A stretch of DNA of 64,000 nt from Allantophomopsis cytisporea (taxonomy: Eukaryota > Ascomycota > Leotiomycetes > Phacidiales > Phacidiaceae). The stretch lies in contig CP103031.1 in assembly GCA_024752435.1 (NCBI GenBank), positions 1,422,001 to 1,486,000 on the forward strand, in the 5' to 3' direction. How positions within the stretch are numbered: position 1 is the first letter of the stretch; each line of letters starts with the position of its first letter. Below the pieces are notes generated by a model, which made no database searches, was not told the origin of the DNA, and saw only the letters and a list, made by a program, of their open reading frames with translations. This document shows, one piece after another, positions 23,595-36,430 of this stretch. The translations under genes and the position numbers were made by a program.

Positions 23595-25306
23595 ATGTCG
23601 TCGCGACAAGGGAGACCCTACGGAGGTCCGCTCACGATCATAAACGGGAAGCGCCTTAAGCAGAAGAATATAATTCCAAACTCACAGTCAGATTCCGATG
23701 ATGAAGTCGAACTCGAAAGCCCTTCTCGCAATATCGACGACGACATAACGGCTTCGCAGAAGGCGGACATCAAGCCCACAGATTTCTCAACGGCAAAAGC
23801 AGCTAGAGAGACAAGGAATCTAAGACACAAGAAGGAAGATGAGGGGAAGCTGGAGAAGAGGCCCAAAGTAGTGATCGATGCCGAGAAAGACGAAAAGGCA
23901 AGGAGGAGAATAGACGCAATGGCCAGAAATAATGAGGCAGGCATGAAGAAGAGAAGATTACCAATCGAGACCGAACCGCTGGGGATGACCGAGTCAAAAC
24001 AGCTCAATGCTTCACAGAAGAATAATTCAAAGAGGTCGCGAGAGGATATTGATGCCGCTGTTATTGATGCCACGTTTGGAAACCACCTTGACGCTATGCG
24101 ACCAACCAAGAATAATAAAAAGTCCAGGCCATCATACGGTAAAGGCAGTCAGAATAGTATTGGAAGTTCCCAAAAGAATACCCCGAAAGGATCCTTCTCG
24201 TCACCACAAAAGACCTTCAAAATGCCAAATGGTAATCATATTCGTCACTTGAAGATAATACGGCTAATTCTTGCATAGTTGATCTTCAAAACAGTCCAAC
24301 TGCGAAGCCGGTATTCAGGCAGATTCAAGATCTTGATTCTAGTCCTACTAGGCCTGCTAAATTCGTGTCTCGAATCCTAAGTAGTGATGAATCGACCCCC
24401 AAGAAGAGAAATTTCGAGCATTCTAGGCTGAAAAGAGCATCGTCACAAGACAGCAGTTCATCTCTATCATCGGCCAAATCACTGTCGCCGTCGAATCAGA
24501 CACCCCCATCAACCCAGATGCCCGTTTTCAGAAATATTGACATCGGCATACCTATGGATGAGTCATTTGACGGTCCCTACCGATATTCCAGTTCCCCAGA
24601 ACCGCTTCAGGATGACGATGGCCTCGATAGTTCTGATACGAGATCTAGCGACAAGGCCATTTGTCCGATGTGTAAAGAATCCGTTTCACGTATTTTTCTC
24701 GAAAGCTACGACAATGGTAGGATGAACATCCGTGACCAGACAGCATTCTGCAAAGCGCACAAGAAGTTGTCAGCCACAGAGGACTGGAAGTCTCGTGGAT
24801 ATCCGGATATTGACTGGGCAGCTCTGGATAATCGCGTGAAATCTCATAGACGCTTCCTCCTAACCTTACTCTCCGCATCACCCTCCTACTACAAAAACAT
24901 TCTTCGGAATATCGTGAGATCTGGTCAATCGCGTACGCTGAAGCAGGATCTCAATAGCGGCTTTGGGACGCAGGTAAGTGCAGGCTACTTCGGTCCGCGT
25001 GGCCAGAGATTGTTTTCTGAGTACATCATGCATGAGTTTGCGCCTCAGCTACGCAAGAGAGCCGTTGATGACCCGCTGGTTAGCGCCCGCGGTGTTACAG
25101 GTTTTGTGCAGGCTGTAATGGTCCCAGAACTAGTGTGCAAGTTGATTGAGGATGATCTTAACGTCGACGAGGAGGATGCACGAGACGTAATTGAGGATAG
25201 CTGGGAACTGGGAGAAATGCTTTGTGAGGAGGTTGATGATGTTGTCGAGAGGGGCGAGGAGAGCGATGATGAACGTAGAGGTAGTGTGGAGTACATTGAT
25301 TACTAA
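23595..25306 (+). CDS. RTC4: RTC4-domain protein
   Basis: Exon 1 23595-24231 and exon 2 24279-25306 are joined by a 47-nt intron (GTAATC donor, GCTAATTC branch, GCATAG acceptor); the frame closes to 554 residues. The first ~310 residues are charged and Ser-rich with basic clusters (GMKKRRLP, KKSRPSYGKG) that look like nuclear localisation signals. A Cys-containing start (CPMCKESV) opens the C-terminal RTC4-like domain, with the KAHKKL and GYPDIDW segments and the helix-rich part up to EDVIEDSWELGEML. An acidic tail closes it. Yeast Rtc4 was named from a telomere-capping screen; its molecular role is not settled. The gene lies 370 bp downstream of PRP16 on the same strand. The symbol is by domain similarity. 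Confidence 0.85.
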
Positions 25307-25883
25307 TGGACTGTGTAGAGTCACGGCATTTGGCAGGCGTTTCGGAGGCAGGGATTGCTTGCATTGTTTGCCGGCGTATATGGACCGATTTCCTAGTGGT
25401 TTGGGGTTCTTGGCTGCCTCTTCCCAGGTGTGTGTTTTGAGATAGGTGGACATCACTCGGAAATGGTATTGCGATGGGCACACTGGCTATATTGAGCACA
25501 TGTGTACAGGTCAACAATGGCCGAGTACCTGTATTAAATGACAATAGTATAATATTAGTTCCCTTACCAAATCCTTATCTAAAAACCAAAGTCCAGATCC
25601 CCCAGGTAAATACTTTGCTAGGGAGCTCAGCTAAAGAATGCTCTTATAAGAAAGGAGCAGTGTTAAGAAGAAGGGTAAACTCAAAGGTGTAGATGGCGAG
25701 GGGTAAATAGAGGTATAAAGGGTATCACGCAAGAGCCATGCCTACTACTAGTTCAATTGCTTACTACAATTTCAATAGATGTGTTGTCAAAATAGAACTT
25801 GAGCCTTTTACCCTACTTAGTTGACAAACTCTCTTTTCTTGCCACTTCTCCTACGACTTCTGATTTTGACCTCTGCTCGAAGC
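25307..25883. other. gene-free stretch between RTC4-like gene and NLR remnant
   Basis: It is the 3' flank of the RTC4-like gene and of the minus-strand NLR pseudogene. No coding signal is seen. Confidence 0.5.
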
Positions 25884-28800
25884 TTACATTGGGGCAATAT
25901 CATCCTGATCCATTTTGGCCACAATGAGTGCAGCTGTCTTCTCAGTGATCTGTCCGTCTTTTTTATGCCGCTCTAGCAATCTTCTCATCACCTCTTTCCC
26001 AACAGTTTTATTGAATTGCTGCTGCCAACACCACCTCCTCCGTAACCGTGTTCTCTGCTCTTTATCGGTCTAAGAGCAGTGTCATTACTCTGTGGCCTTC
26101 CTGAGGACTTGCCTCTACTAACATATTCCTTGCGATTGTAATTCCTGTTCCACGTTTGTCTAGCATTAGCTTCACCATAGCCTCGTCTCCGTTTCTAACT
26201 GCGTAAAATAGTGTTGTTCCACCATTGGTGTCCGTAGAGTCAGGATCGACGCTGTCTCTTGCAAGTAACAGCTTGAATATAGCTTCGTGACCGTCTATAA
26301 CTGCATAAGACAGCAGGGTACGGCCATGATCATCCTGTACGTGGGATCAACGCCATCTATCGCAAGTAGAAACTTAGCTAGGTCGAAAACACTTTCTCGT
26401 GCTGCGCGACAGAGAATCGTAGGATGGCTCTTCACCAACCAAACAATCTCATTAGGTTCCTGAGAGTATCTGAGGTAGCTACGCAACGGACGGAGCGCCT
26501 GAGTATGGTGCTAAATAGCCTTGTAAAGACGAGATGCTTCTTAGACTTTTCTATTTTGAACATAATACTCCGCAAGTTGATTTATTGCATCGAGCGTATC
26601 GTTATTAGCCTCTCCATACTCCTCGCGGAACAATCGTATCCTCTCAGTAATAGAATATCCCTCGTCCGTCATAGTCTCTGAGTTGGATGGAGCTGAATCA
26701 TGTATAAAGGACGATGAATGGATAAGTGCCGGTATTCCGCCAACGGCTGCAGCTACAATTCTATCATGGGAATAGTCATTCTCCATTGAAAGAGATCTAA
26801 GTTCCGTTGTTAACCTTGCAACTTCTAGGAAGAAACAATCTTCCATATGAAGCATACGTTCGCATGCAAGGTACAGAGCATTGACAGACTCCACAGCCTT
26901 TGATAAATCTCCATCGCGGTGAATAATCTTGGTCAAAAACAGCATCCTCTTTAAACACGATAAGGTTGCCATCCCATTATGACCCTGTTTGTCCTTTCAT
27001 AGTCGATCGCTCTCTGCATCGCTGTTCTAGCTTCTCCGAAATATTGGAGTTGATAATAGAAAGAGGCAAAACCTACTGAGAATGACCAAACATATCGGCT
27101 AAAGCTTCCTTCGAGTATACGAAATTCAAGAACTGATTCATCATGGAAGAGCAGTTTTTCGATGTGCCGCACATGGGGTGATAGTTGATGGTTTAGATCA
27201 TTACGTCTGTAGATCGCAGACAACTGCTCAATCGCAAGGCTGCAGAGACCGCCCGTTCCTCGAAATCGGACTTTGTGAGATCTTCCCAGCACCATCGGCG
27301 AATTGCATCTTGGATAGAAATCGATTTGAAATGTCCTTCGTGCGAAATATTCTCCTTGGACCAAAACTCTTGTCAAGCAGTAGTACTTTTGCAAAATACC
27401 TATCGCAGGCCCACAAATCTCAGGGTTCAAGTCGTTGGACCATTGTATTATCTTAGTATGTTACAGATCAGACAGAAGGTGCAGGGAGTCGATCAAGAGG
27501 TGAGTTTGTTGATTGCCGAAGTCGACAGAATAATTAATCAACTCCGATGCTATATTTCCAGCAGCAAAGAAGAACTTCAAAGTAATCGCAGACAATCAGG
27601 GTTTATCCTATCTAGAGTTTTTCTCAAAAGACGGAAAGTTGTAACTATGGAGATATTCTTGTCATAATACCTTCGGAGTTTTCTGGTTTTCTTTGCCATC
27701 ATCGTTTTGTAATCCCGCTCAAGGCGCAAAATATACGTCCGAAGAATGGTAGGCGAAAGGACAGGTCTGGTGGAAAGGTCTATGGCAACCCGTTCGATGG
27801 CTAGTGGTACTGCATCGAACTGACGGACAAAGGTGGCCCAGAGTATATACCTTCTTCACCATGGTTCGTGTTTGGAAACTTCTCTGTTATTATGCTTACT
27901 CCTATAGATTCCTCAATCTCTCAAACTTCTACACCGTGCCCTTGGATATTCTTTCCTAAATCACTACGGGTGGTAGTAATGATGAATCTCCCATGCTCGC
28001 AATTTGACAAAATGTGCTGGACTTTGAGCTTCGCATCCAGATTATTAATGTCGTCTATAACCATAAGCCAGCTGCGGTTCTTCTTCTGTTAAAGCCACGA
28101 TTTAATATGTGTGTAGGGTTGTGTTGACGACTTTGATATGGCCTGTGACAGAAAAGATGACTGCCCCGTAGGATTAGGATTGATAAAATCTGCTATTTCA
28201 AGTGGAATATCTTTCAGCGAATCTACTTGCAGCGCTGTCCTTCCATTGGTCCAAGTTCTCGATTTATACTCCTCAGAATGTAGCGAACGATACCGAAGTG
28301 TAAGTTGGGTTTTACCAAAGCCACAGAGACCGTGAAGGACTATTCGCTTCTGTCCCACGCCATCACAGTTGAAGTAATCGTCAATCGTTTTGAGTTCGTG
28401 TTCTCGGCCGAAGAAAGAGGGTGTTGCTGGCGGACTTTCGGAAACGGGTATAGTCTCGTGTGTTAGCCAGGGCATGAACCAACTTGCGTTGCAAACAATT
28501 AGATAAAATTCTACATTTGAGAGGACATGAAACTATTAATAAGAAATAAACATAGTTTGATATTGCTAAGTCAATAGATAATATGACTATTTTAAACTGA
28601 AAACGTCTTCTGATTTAGAGATGATAGAAAGAAAACACTACATACTCGTATCGACCGCTTCTTGGACCATGTCTCTTATAGCTACCCATACCGGTAGAGA
28701 TATCTCTGACTCTTGGCATCTTCAGACTTGCACATAGATATATGATTAGAGCTAGCAATACCCGTAAGTTACTCATTGGGTAGAAATAGTCGTGCAGAAT

Positions 28801-29805
28801 CTTTGTGAACAATCTTCAACTGTCAGTCGCCCAAGCAAAAGATGTACTAAACATACCAGCAGATTATCAAGTCTTTCTGTCTCGAAAAAGGTCCTTATCT
28901 TGAGCGGCGGAGACGCTCGTTCAATGAATTGTATCGAGATATTATGCCACATCGAGGAAGCTCTATTTAGGGTATTCAAGAACGCAGGATTCCCCCCAAA
29001 ACCAAAGCTCAAAATCCGAAGGAGGTTGGCGGGCAACCCAGTCCAATAAGCAAGATCTGCACCACGATGGGGTACCCCAAAGAAGAGCAATCCCTTGACA
29101 CATCCCAGCAGCTCACCATACCGGCTTGATTTGTTCCAGGCTGTAATTATGGCCTTGAATTTGTTAGCTCACAGACACTATACTTATATCAACAGGCAGA
29201 AGAAACTTTCTTAACCACAAGACCACCAAGAATTTGAGATATGAAAAGGATAGGCCGTTTCTTTTGCAAAGCCTCTGATCGAACACCAATCAATCTATCC
29301 AGAATGCCGTCTGCGACATCGTTGATGTCTGTAACACTTCTGCTGAGGGCTGTACTTGAACCGTATCTATAGGACTATATTCTTGGTTCAATATTCAAGT
29401 CTCGCAACTGAGCAGGTAGAAAGTCGCGTAGCCAGACCAAGCCTGTTGAAGAGTCCTTCCATGTCCGCTCCCAGTGCCCACCAAGACCATGAACAGCAAC
29501 GATGCTACAAGTATGTTTTAGTACTCAGATTGCGTGGGATATCGGCGTCAATCTCACTCTATATCGAAGTTATTAACCGCATGTTGGTTTTCCAGTGGGA
29601 ACAATCCAACAACTGGGACTGAACTGGTTGATGCCTTCTATTTTGATAAGTGATTAGCAATTATCGAGATGAAACTACACAGAAACATAGAGCAGAAGCA
29701 GATCATACGCACTTGTTGGTCTGAGCCTGACGATACTTGCGGCTCCAGTCGATCTTCCGCTACTCCACCTTTCTTGTCCTTCTTTTTCCGGAAGATGGAT
29801 TTCAT
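25884..29805 (-). pseudogene. decayed fungal NLR (hydrolase-like, NB-ARC, TPR, ankyrin)
   Basis: Reading the minus strand from ATG 29805 gives a short basic leader (KSIFRKKKDKK), then an alpha/beta-hydrolase-like domain (DIVAVHGLGGHWERTW, WLRDFLP, LGGLVVKK, FFGVPHRGADLAYW). An NB-ARC follows with Walker A HGLCGFGKTQ (about 28340) and Walker B-like WLMVIDDINN, then an AVPLAIERVA segment. TPR-like helices (27430-26541) and ankyrin-like repeats (GRTLLSYAVIDGHEA, about 26340-26000) end at TAA 25884-25886. Typical introns remain recognisable. The frame is broken by TAG 29375-29377, TAA 28089-28091 and TGA 27921-27923, a shift near 28710, and frame changes in the TPR and ankyrin parts. The hydrolase nucleophile region reads ISQILGG where active relatives have HSLGG. 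Such proteins are known in fungal self/non-self recognition and programmed cell death; this copy is very probably inactive. Confidence 0.85.
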
Positions 29806-31284
29806 GACCACCTTGTGACGTCTTCTGTGAAGAGGCTTTGAAACCCTTATCTACATTTGAGTGCGGTATTGATTGTAGAGAAAACAGCCGCTGTCATGAA
29901 CCTATGTGGAGCGCTTAGCTTTTGGTAGTTGTAGATATTCTGAACGGCTTATTGGCACTGCTTATATGACCTTGTAGCAATAAGTAGTATGACAGAGATC
30001 TACTGAATTGATAGGCTCGCGTGTTACAGTCTGTAGAAGATTTATAATAGCATAAGCAATTGGTGGGATCTCAAACAAATCAGCTGTCCTATCGGAACTT
30101 CAATGAACCAATGCACTACTTTTGAGTGTCAGGGGTAGTAGCGAGTTCAAGAATATGTCCCTAATTTCCTGTAATTCAGCCTTCCACATTATCCCAATAA
30201 TATGATGAGGATATACAAGATACTATGTAGTAGACAATGCTTAATAACAACCACTTTGTTGGTAAACGAGAACTCCGCATATAGAAAAATATGCGCTTAC
30301 TGTAGCATAAGTTATATATTCATGTAGAGTAAATATGCCCAATTCACTCATTTACACGCAAACAATTCTAGAACTCTTCTTGGCTGTACAGTAGAATACA
30401 AGACTCCAGGAATAATGGTCGCAGGTTGTACTCGAAGAGTGCAGTGCGAGTGCGCGTCAACAGCTAGAGTGTAGTTATACAACATATATCCGGAATCAGA
30501 GCGCGCAGCCATAACAGTACAAGTCTGGCCCCCAAGCTTGATGCAGTGAATCCACAAGCTCTATTACATTGTGATACACAATTATCAGATCGCACTACAG
30601 AAGTGTCAACACTGACTCAGTCACCAGGTGCGGTGAAGAACATGGTCGCTGATATGATTACCAGTTGAGTGAACAACTTCACTTGAATGACTCTCCTCAA
30701 TCAGATGAAATGTCTCAATATAGTGGTTATCCTCACTTGTATTAACATTCTCAGTTGTCTACATGCTCCTATACCTCTAGAAAATTAAGCATACCATTCT
30801 AGTGAGAGTAAACTGCGAGAAGGTTCATTACTCTAATTATCTAGTGTTCCCACATTTCACTAGTCATATGGCCCACAGGAAGCAGGTAAGCCATGTGGGT
30901 GCTCAGGTTGCTACTCAAAGCTAGAAGAGGTAATTGTTCATTTAGCTATGTCCTCAACTCTCGAAGAGTAAAACATATAGATTTTCTGCCTCACTGACCC
31001 TTTGTAACTTTCAATTTTTGTTGTTCCATTCCGCTTCCAAAATGTGATCACGAAGCACCGAAATACCTTATATCTTGCTACGGAAGTCTGTGTTTTGTTT
31101 CGTATTAAGGTGTAACATCAAAGTTCATAATCTCTTGCTCATATGAAATGAAGATGAATTTCTCACTAGCCCACAAGTAAACAGCAGACTACTCCCAACC
31201 ACCCAAGTAGCAGCACCTCAATCAAAGCCTAGAAGCACTTCCCAAGAAGACTTCAAGCCATCGCAGACCATCAACCACAGCCCA
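29806..31284. other. gene-free AT-rich stretch
   Basis: Upstream side of the NLR remnant and 3' flank of the Tyr-rich gene. Only short open frames are present; nothing recognisable. Confidence 0.5.
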
Positions 31285-31665
31285 CTAGTAACGTTTCTCA
31301 TACGCGTGCCCATCAGGAGCAGTGTAGCTAGCCGAGCCATCACCCCTATTATAATAGGAGCTCCCATCACCGTTCTTGTAGTAATAGGTGTCATCTGCGA
31401 GCGTAAGCCAAAACCACGACAAGGACCCACAGCCGAGATCAAGAACTCACTGCTGTTGGAGTAATGATACGCATCTCCCGAAGGCTGGGTACGAGTATCA
31501 TAAGAATTGCCCTAAGATCGTGAGTTCACAAACTAGGAGATCAATGCAGGAGGTGGTTACCTGGGTATTAGTTCCGCGGCTGGTGACTTCGTACGGAGTA
31601 TAAGCCGAGCCAGAAGAGCTAGCAGAGTTGGCGGAAGAGGAACCAGAGTTCTTGGAAGAGGACAT
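31285..31665 (-). CDS. small Tyr/Ser-rich protein, paralogue A
   Basis: Three exons: 31665-31561, 31511-31451 and 31394-31285. Introns of 49 nt (GTAACC...CTTAG) and 56 nt (GTGAGT...CGCAG) give a 91-residue protein. The first ~25 residues are Ser/Asn/Gly-rich. Exon 2 encodes a Tyr-containing motif (YDTRTQPSGDAYHYSN). Exon 3 encodes DTYYYKNGDGSSYYN followed by SYTAPDGHAYEKRY. No signal peptide or membrane segment. Intron positions and phases (0 and 1) match the gene at 39232-39864, and the second exon is exactly 61 nt in both, so they are paralogues. A TATATAAA lies about 130 bp upstream. The function is unknown; repeated YYxxxxGxxYY patterns recall other small fungal proteins of unknown role. 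Confidence 0.8.
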
Positions 31666-31794
31666 TGTTATGAAGCTTTTATTCAGAATTGGATGGAAGT
31701 GTTTGGTTATTCTTGATGATTTCACGTTTCTTGCTGCGGATGGTATTGAGAGGATAATGAGGAGAAGAAAGGTAGGGTTGGTTATGGTAGGTGG

Positions 31795-31802
31795 TTTATA
31801 TA
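31795..31802 (-). promoter_or_regulatory. TATA box of paralogue A
   Basis: TATATAAA on the minus strand, about 130 bp upstream of the start codon at 31665. Confidence 0.5.
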
Positions 31803-32708
31803 CTCAATGAACGTAGTAGGGGCAGGGTAGTTTTGGCAATCACGGATTGTCACGATGAGGTAGGCCTGCACGTTCTGGTTGCTCTTTCTGTGCTGTTTGC
31901 TACATGCAAGCTTATATCAGCTGTTCAACTCATCTCACCACGCAGAAGCTAAATCAGGATTCTACTAAATATTATAATACCATATACATCACCCGATCAA
32001 CACAAGCACAAGCACAAGCAATCCAAATAATCAAGAAGTATATCATTCCCTCATAGCAAGATGCCACGTAATTTAAACACTAAAGCCAACCAGCAAACCA
32101 ACCCAGACTATAAACCCAATAAAGGCACGTCAAGCAATCCTCAAAGTGAACAGCCCAAAACAACCAAAAAACAACCCAAAAAAGGCATTCCAACCATAAC
32201 GAGTATATATGTGTATATATAATCCTCAAGAAAAGAAGCAACCCAAACGGAAAAAACACAAAATAATCCCAGCAAATAAGATTTGTCCCTGTATAAAGAG
32301 GCTGGCAGGAGATAAAATAACAATGGCATAACCGGCCCCCATGTATATAAAAGATTCAAAGCCATGAAGGAACGAATGGCAGACCATAATAAAGCAGATT
32401 CAACCCACCCCAAACCCAAGACCCAAACATGCCGAATTGAAAAAGGCAAAGAGAAGAAAAAGAACCATATGCACCGCCCCCAACCCACCCAATAGGAGGA
32501 AAGAAAAGTAAAAAGAAACGAGGAAAAAGGACTCGCAGGTATCCAAATAGCGAGTTTCGACGAAAAGAAAAAGGAAAGAAAAAAAAGAAAAAATATGCAA
32601 GCAGTCTATCCACACCGTAAGTCCACCCCTCCTGTCTAGTTGAGAGGGGTCATATATGTCTCAACCATCATACTCTCATTGTCCATCATCAATGTACACC
32701 TATTAAAC
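31803..32708. other. gene-free stretch
   Basis: Between paralogue A and the 3' end of the C2H2/RING-like gene. Apparent minus-strand open frames at 32141-32615 are A/T-rich low complexity, probably the 3' UTR of the zinc-finger gene. Confidence 0.5.
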
Positions 32709-34388
32709 TTACCTGATATCCAACATAAAGGGCTTGAATCGCCCGCCGACAGTAGCGCATCGCGGACACTTCCGCCTAGCACCCTGCTCACCGACCAGAA
32801 CCTCCACGCAGGCCTGGCAAATACCGCAGATGCATTCTGTGCAGGCGTAGCTCTCCTTGAGCAGCGAGACACCTTGGCAGGCAGCGCAGTAAATTTGGAT
32901 GCGCTGGGAATTTGGGAAGGGGGGCGAGGAGTCGTTGGAGGGTGCAGAGTGGTTTGCGTTGACGGTGTAGGACGGATCATTGGTTTCGACGGAGGGGTAG
33001 GGGTGCAGGTCGGGGGTGTATGAGGGGGGCGTGAGTGCTCGTTGGAGAGGAGAGGCTTGATAGTTTTGAGCTTGGAAAGGGGCGGTTGGGAAGGGTGGGA
33101 CGGATGCGCGGTTGATTGAGAGAGGACTTGGTGGGATCTTGGTAAATTAGTATATGCTTTGTATTTAGGTGGCGTGGATTGGATGGGAGCTTACAGGAGT
33201 TCGATCTTCGTTCACATCTTCTGTTGCACTTGTTGCAGCATCTATTAAGTCTTCCCATCGCTTGCCGTATACAGAATAGGCACTCGATGGTTCTGCTGAA
33301 AAAGCCTTCCGGTCATAACTCATACGGCGTAAATGAGCTTGTTGGTCTCGAGACTTCTGCCGACGGTGTTGGGGCTCGCGAGCTCTTTTGGAGAGGGATT
33401 GTTTACGAGGTCGTGCCAGTCCATGGCGTTGGAGAGGTGGAAGTGTAGAGGAACGACCGGGAGGAGATGTAGAGAGAAGGGAGGGAAGCAATTCTCGCGG
33501 ACGAGAGATATTAGATTGAATATATGGTGCACTTGTAGGCTCGATTTTGTTGTGATAGAGGGGTGGAAGTTCGATTGATCGGACAGTTCGGGAATTTATT
33601 TCGGTATCGGATTGCCAATCCTTTTGACTTCTTAGTAATTGCTTTCGAGACAATAGTACATGCATCGAGATATAAAAGCTTACCCCTTCGGAGTCCCAGT
33701 CTGAATCTGTCTTATGATTGTGTAGCTGGGCGAGGGCTGCCGCAGCACTAGCTGCCGGCAGCATGGAACCGGACGGGTATTCGTCATGATGTTTTGGTGT
33801 ATTCGGGGTGCTGGAGTCTTCATAATAGACATGACGTTCATTATTATACGCTACAACAATCAGTATGACGATGATATATTCCGGAAATGGGAACATACTA
33901 TTCGAATTGACGCTCGTATTCTGTGGTGGAGGTGGTTTCTCGGAGGGAGGAGTTGTAATCATCAACTGGAAGCTCTCCTCGGTCGCAGGGAGCTTGGAGA
34001 TGTAATGTTCGGGATGAGCACGTCTGATGTGCTCTTGCATCGATCGATATCGCTTTTCCTGTATGCCAAAACTACTTGTTACCACAGAGCTCCGATAGAA
34101 GTAGTTTTTGCAGGTCAAGGGAAGACACGAAAAGCTCATTGAATGAAACGCAGTTTTTCTTCTCGCAAGTAAGGTACAAGCACCATCAACCACCACCGCC
34201 ACCACAAAATACAACAACTCAGAACAACGAGAAGTTCAAAAAGGATGTGGGTATATAGCAGAGTGAACACTCACGCCTACACAACGCTTGCGACAGCTTG
34301 ATCCATCTTGATTTCTCAAGGGACAGACTACCTCTGTCGTGGAATCCGATACGGAAAACGACGAGGTCAATGATGATCGGGGCGGCAT
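32709..34388 (-). CDS. C2H2 zinc finger plus RING-like C-terminal cysteine domain protein
   Basis: Five exons: 34388-34275, 34058-33899, 33850-33684, 33620-33195 and 33137-32709, giving 431 residues. Introns are 216, 48, 63 and 57 nt; two have lengths divisible by three, so reading through them stays open and hides them. Exons 1 and 2 together build a zinc-finger-like motif: CPLRNQDGSSCRKRC followed by the EKRYRSMQEHIRRAHPEHY helix. A Pro-rich, then basic Arg/Gln-rich disordered middle follows. The C-terminal ~60 residues have ordered cysteines (CAAC, CTECICGICQAC, CPRC) resembling a RING or treble-clef fold. The architecture is one I associate with conserved filamentous-fungal proteins of unknown function; DNA binding or ubiquitin ligase activity is speculation. 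The stop codon lies inside an AGGTAAGT sequence, so an alternative last exon cannot be excluded. Confidence 0.75.
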
Positions 34389-34732
34389 CGTTCGTTATCG
34401 AGAAGTGAACCCCACCATGCACGACGCGATAAAGCTGGGCAGTAAGGAATGACCTTTCTGATAGCTTAGGAGCGACGGTACGGATAAGGTACGCGATATA
34501 GGTAAGGTAGGTAGTAGTAGTGATAAGTATTGGACGGAGATGAGCAATTTTTTTTTTCTTTTCTTGTTTTTTCTTTCTCTCTCTGTCAATTGAGAGGGGA
34601 AGCTTTCGCACAGCTTCGCATGTTTTGAAGGGCGAAACTGGGTTACAAGGTGAGGAAGGAAGGAAGAAAGAGCTTCGGAATCAGGTGGAGCGAGTGAATA
34701 GGATAAAGACGAAGGGTAGCAGTAGTGTAGTG

Positions 34733-34752
34733 GTAGTAGTAGTAGTAGTAGT
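34733..34752. repeat. (GTA)n microsatellite
   Basis: About seven tandem GTA units running into GTAATAATA. Confidence 0.8.
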
Positions 34753-35141
34753 AATAATATAATAAGGTAGTAGAGTGACAGTATAAGAATAATAATAGTT
34801 GTTTGGATGTATGGAGTAGATGTTGAATGGTAAGTAGTATGGAGTATGGAATAGATAGAGTATGGAGATGGGACGGCACTGGAGGGAATTTGATGGATAA
34901 TAGGTTTGAAGGGTTTGAGGGGTTTGAAGAGTAGATCTTTTTTGGGAGTGGTCTTGGTAAAAGGCTGGGGTGTAATACAGTAGATGTTTCGAAGATTGAA
35001 GGTTTGAGGAGGTGAGAATAGATGGATGAGTCTGAGGAGGGATTCTAGTGGGAAAGGGCAAGGTAGTAGAAAGAAGAGTTGTTGTACTCGGGGTGGTGAG
35101 TTTATGGGCAAGAAGTCGAAGGAGGTGTGTATGGGATAGGT

Positions 35142-35218
35142 TGAGGTGCGAGGTGTGAGGTGCGAGGTGTGAGGTGCGAGGTGTGAGGTGTGAGGTGTAA
35201 GGTGAGGTGAGGTAAGGT
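35142..35218. repeat. 7-bp minisatellite (GAGGTGY)n
   Basis: About ten copies of a GAGGTG[C/T] unit, the first ones alternating GAGGTGC and GAGGTGT as a 14-bp higher-order repeat, decaying to GAGGTAAG. Confidence 0.85.
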
Positions 35219-35397
35219 GAGTAAGAGAGGGACTAGTAAGGTGCCAGCCAGTAGCAAGCAGGTGGGTAGGAAGACAGGCACTGCACTTGAGTGATTGAGT
35301 GGATGAACAGACGATGAGCAGACGAGGAAAAGGTCGAGGTATAGGAACGAGAAGGACGGAAGAAGGAGAGAGAGAGTGTGTGAGTGAGAGTCAGAGT

Positions 35398-35420
35398 CAG
35401 TCAGTCAGTCAGTCAGTCAG
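35398..35420. repeat. (CAGT)n microsatellite
   Basis: Five to six tandem CAGT units flanked by GAGTCAGA purine-rich sequence. Confidence 0.8.
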
Positions 35421-36430
35421 AGTCAGAGAGAGAGTAAAGAGAGGATCCACACGGAGAGAAAGGTACAGCTTCGAATCGAGGTCTCTTGTCTGGCTGCTGT
35501 TTATCTACATTACTCACTCCCTCTCACTACTTAACTACATACCGGAACCCTCTCCCCTCTCTCTCTCCAATTACTAAACTTCCTCTGTACTCACCTACAC
35601 AGTCACTCACTCACTCTCTTCTCTCCTCTCCTCTCCAATTGATTACTGGAAGGGGTTGCTTCATCGAACAGACGCCTATGTAGGTACCAATGACAAGCTG
35701 TTGTAGCTCGACCAGCTTTATCATAACCGAGAGCGGAAAAGAGCGAGAGTGGTGCGAGTTTACCTCTCCAATTAGTCGAGTCCAGCTCTCGGCAGACGGC
35801 GAAAGCTTCACCTTACAAGAGGGAAGGGAAACGAAAAAAGAGGGACTACCTAGTCACCTAGTCATGGAAGAAGACGAAGAAAAGAAAGAGGACGAAGGCA
35901 AAGAAAAAAAGAGAAAAAAAAAGAAGGAAAAAAAAAAGTCATCAAAGTCTGCACCAATTGTCTTGTAAAGTTACAAAGTGACCCAGTCTTAGCCGAATAC
36001 TCCTAAGACACTAAGATAGGTCCTGTTCGACATTGCGAAATACAAGACTGAGAGCATTGACGGAGCTGTGCAAAAGGTGTTTCTCCCTTCAAACGCCGTT
36101 TTGGCTAATGGAGAGATAGGATAGAGTCATCATCATCATCAATGATCCTTCTCTCTAGCCGTTCTGTCACTCTGGTGCTCTGGTGCTCTGATGCTCTGGC
36201 TCTCAAGCTTCTTTCTCCGAAGTTCAAAGCCGAACCGGTAGATCAAAACGGAGGCGTAAGAAAGCCAGGCGGAAGAAAAGTCGAGAACAAAAAGGCTGAA
36301 TACCGAGAGCAAAGTCTTCCCTTTTCCGGTCGAGATAATCTCACTCCACTGTGGGCCAAGTAAAGGAAACGGGAATATGGTAGCTGTCGTAGCTCCATAG
36401 CTAGCTATGGGCATATTATTTCATAGCTGT

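Noticed and set aside
34395..35111. 238-codon minus-strand open frame
   Set aside because: Its Leu/Tyr runs come from the GTA microsatellite read on the other strand; it lies in the upstream region of the zinc-finger gene.
35142..35420. Array of short repeats that could be mistaken for a CRISPR or telomere tract
   Set aside because: Units are 4-7 bp without unique spacers, there are no TTAGGG copies, and the genome is eukaryotic.
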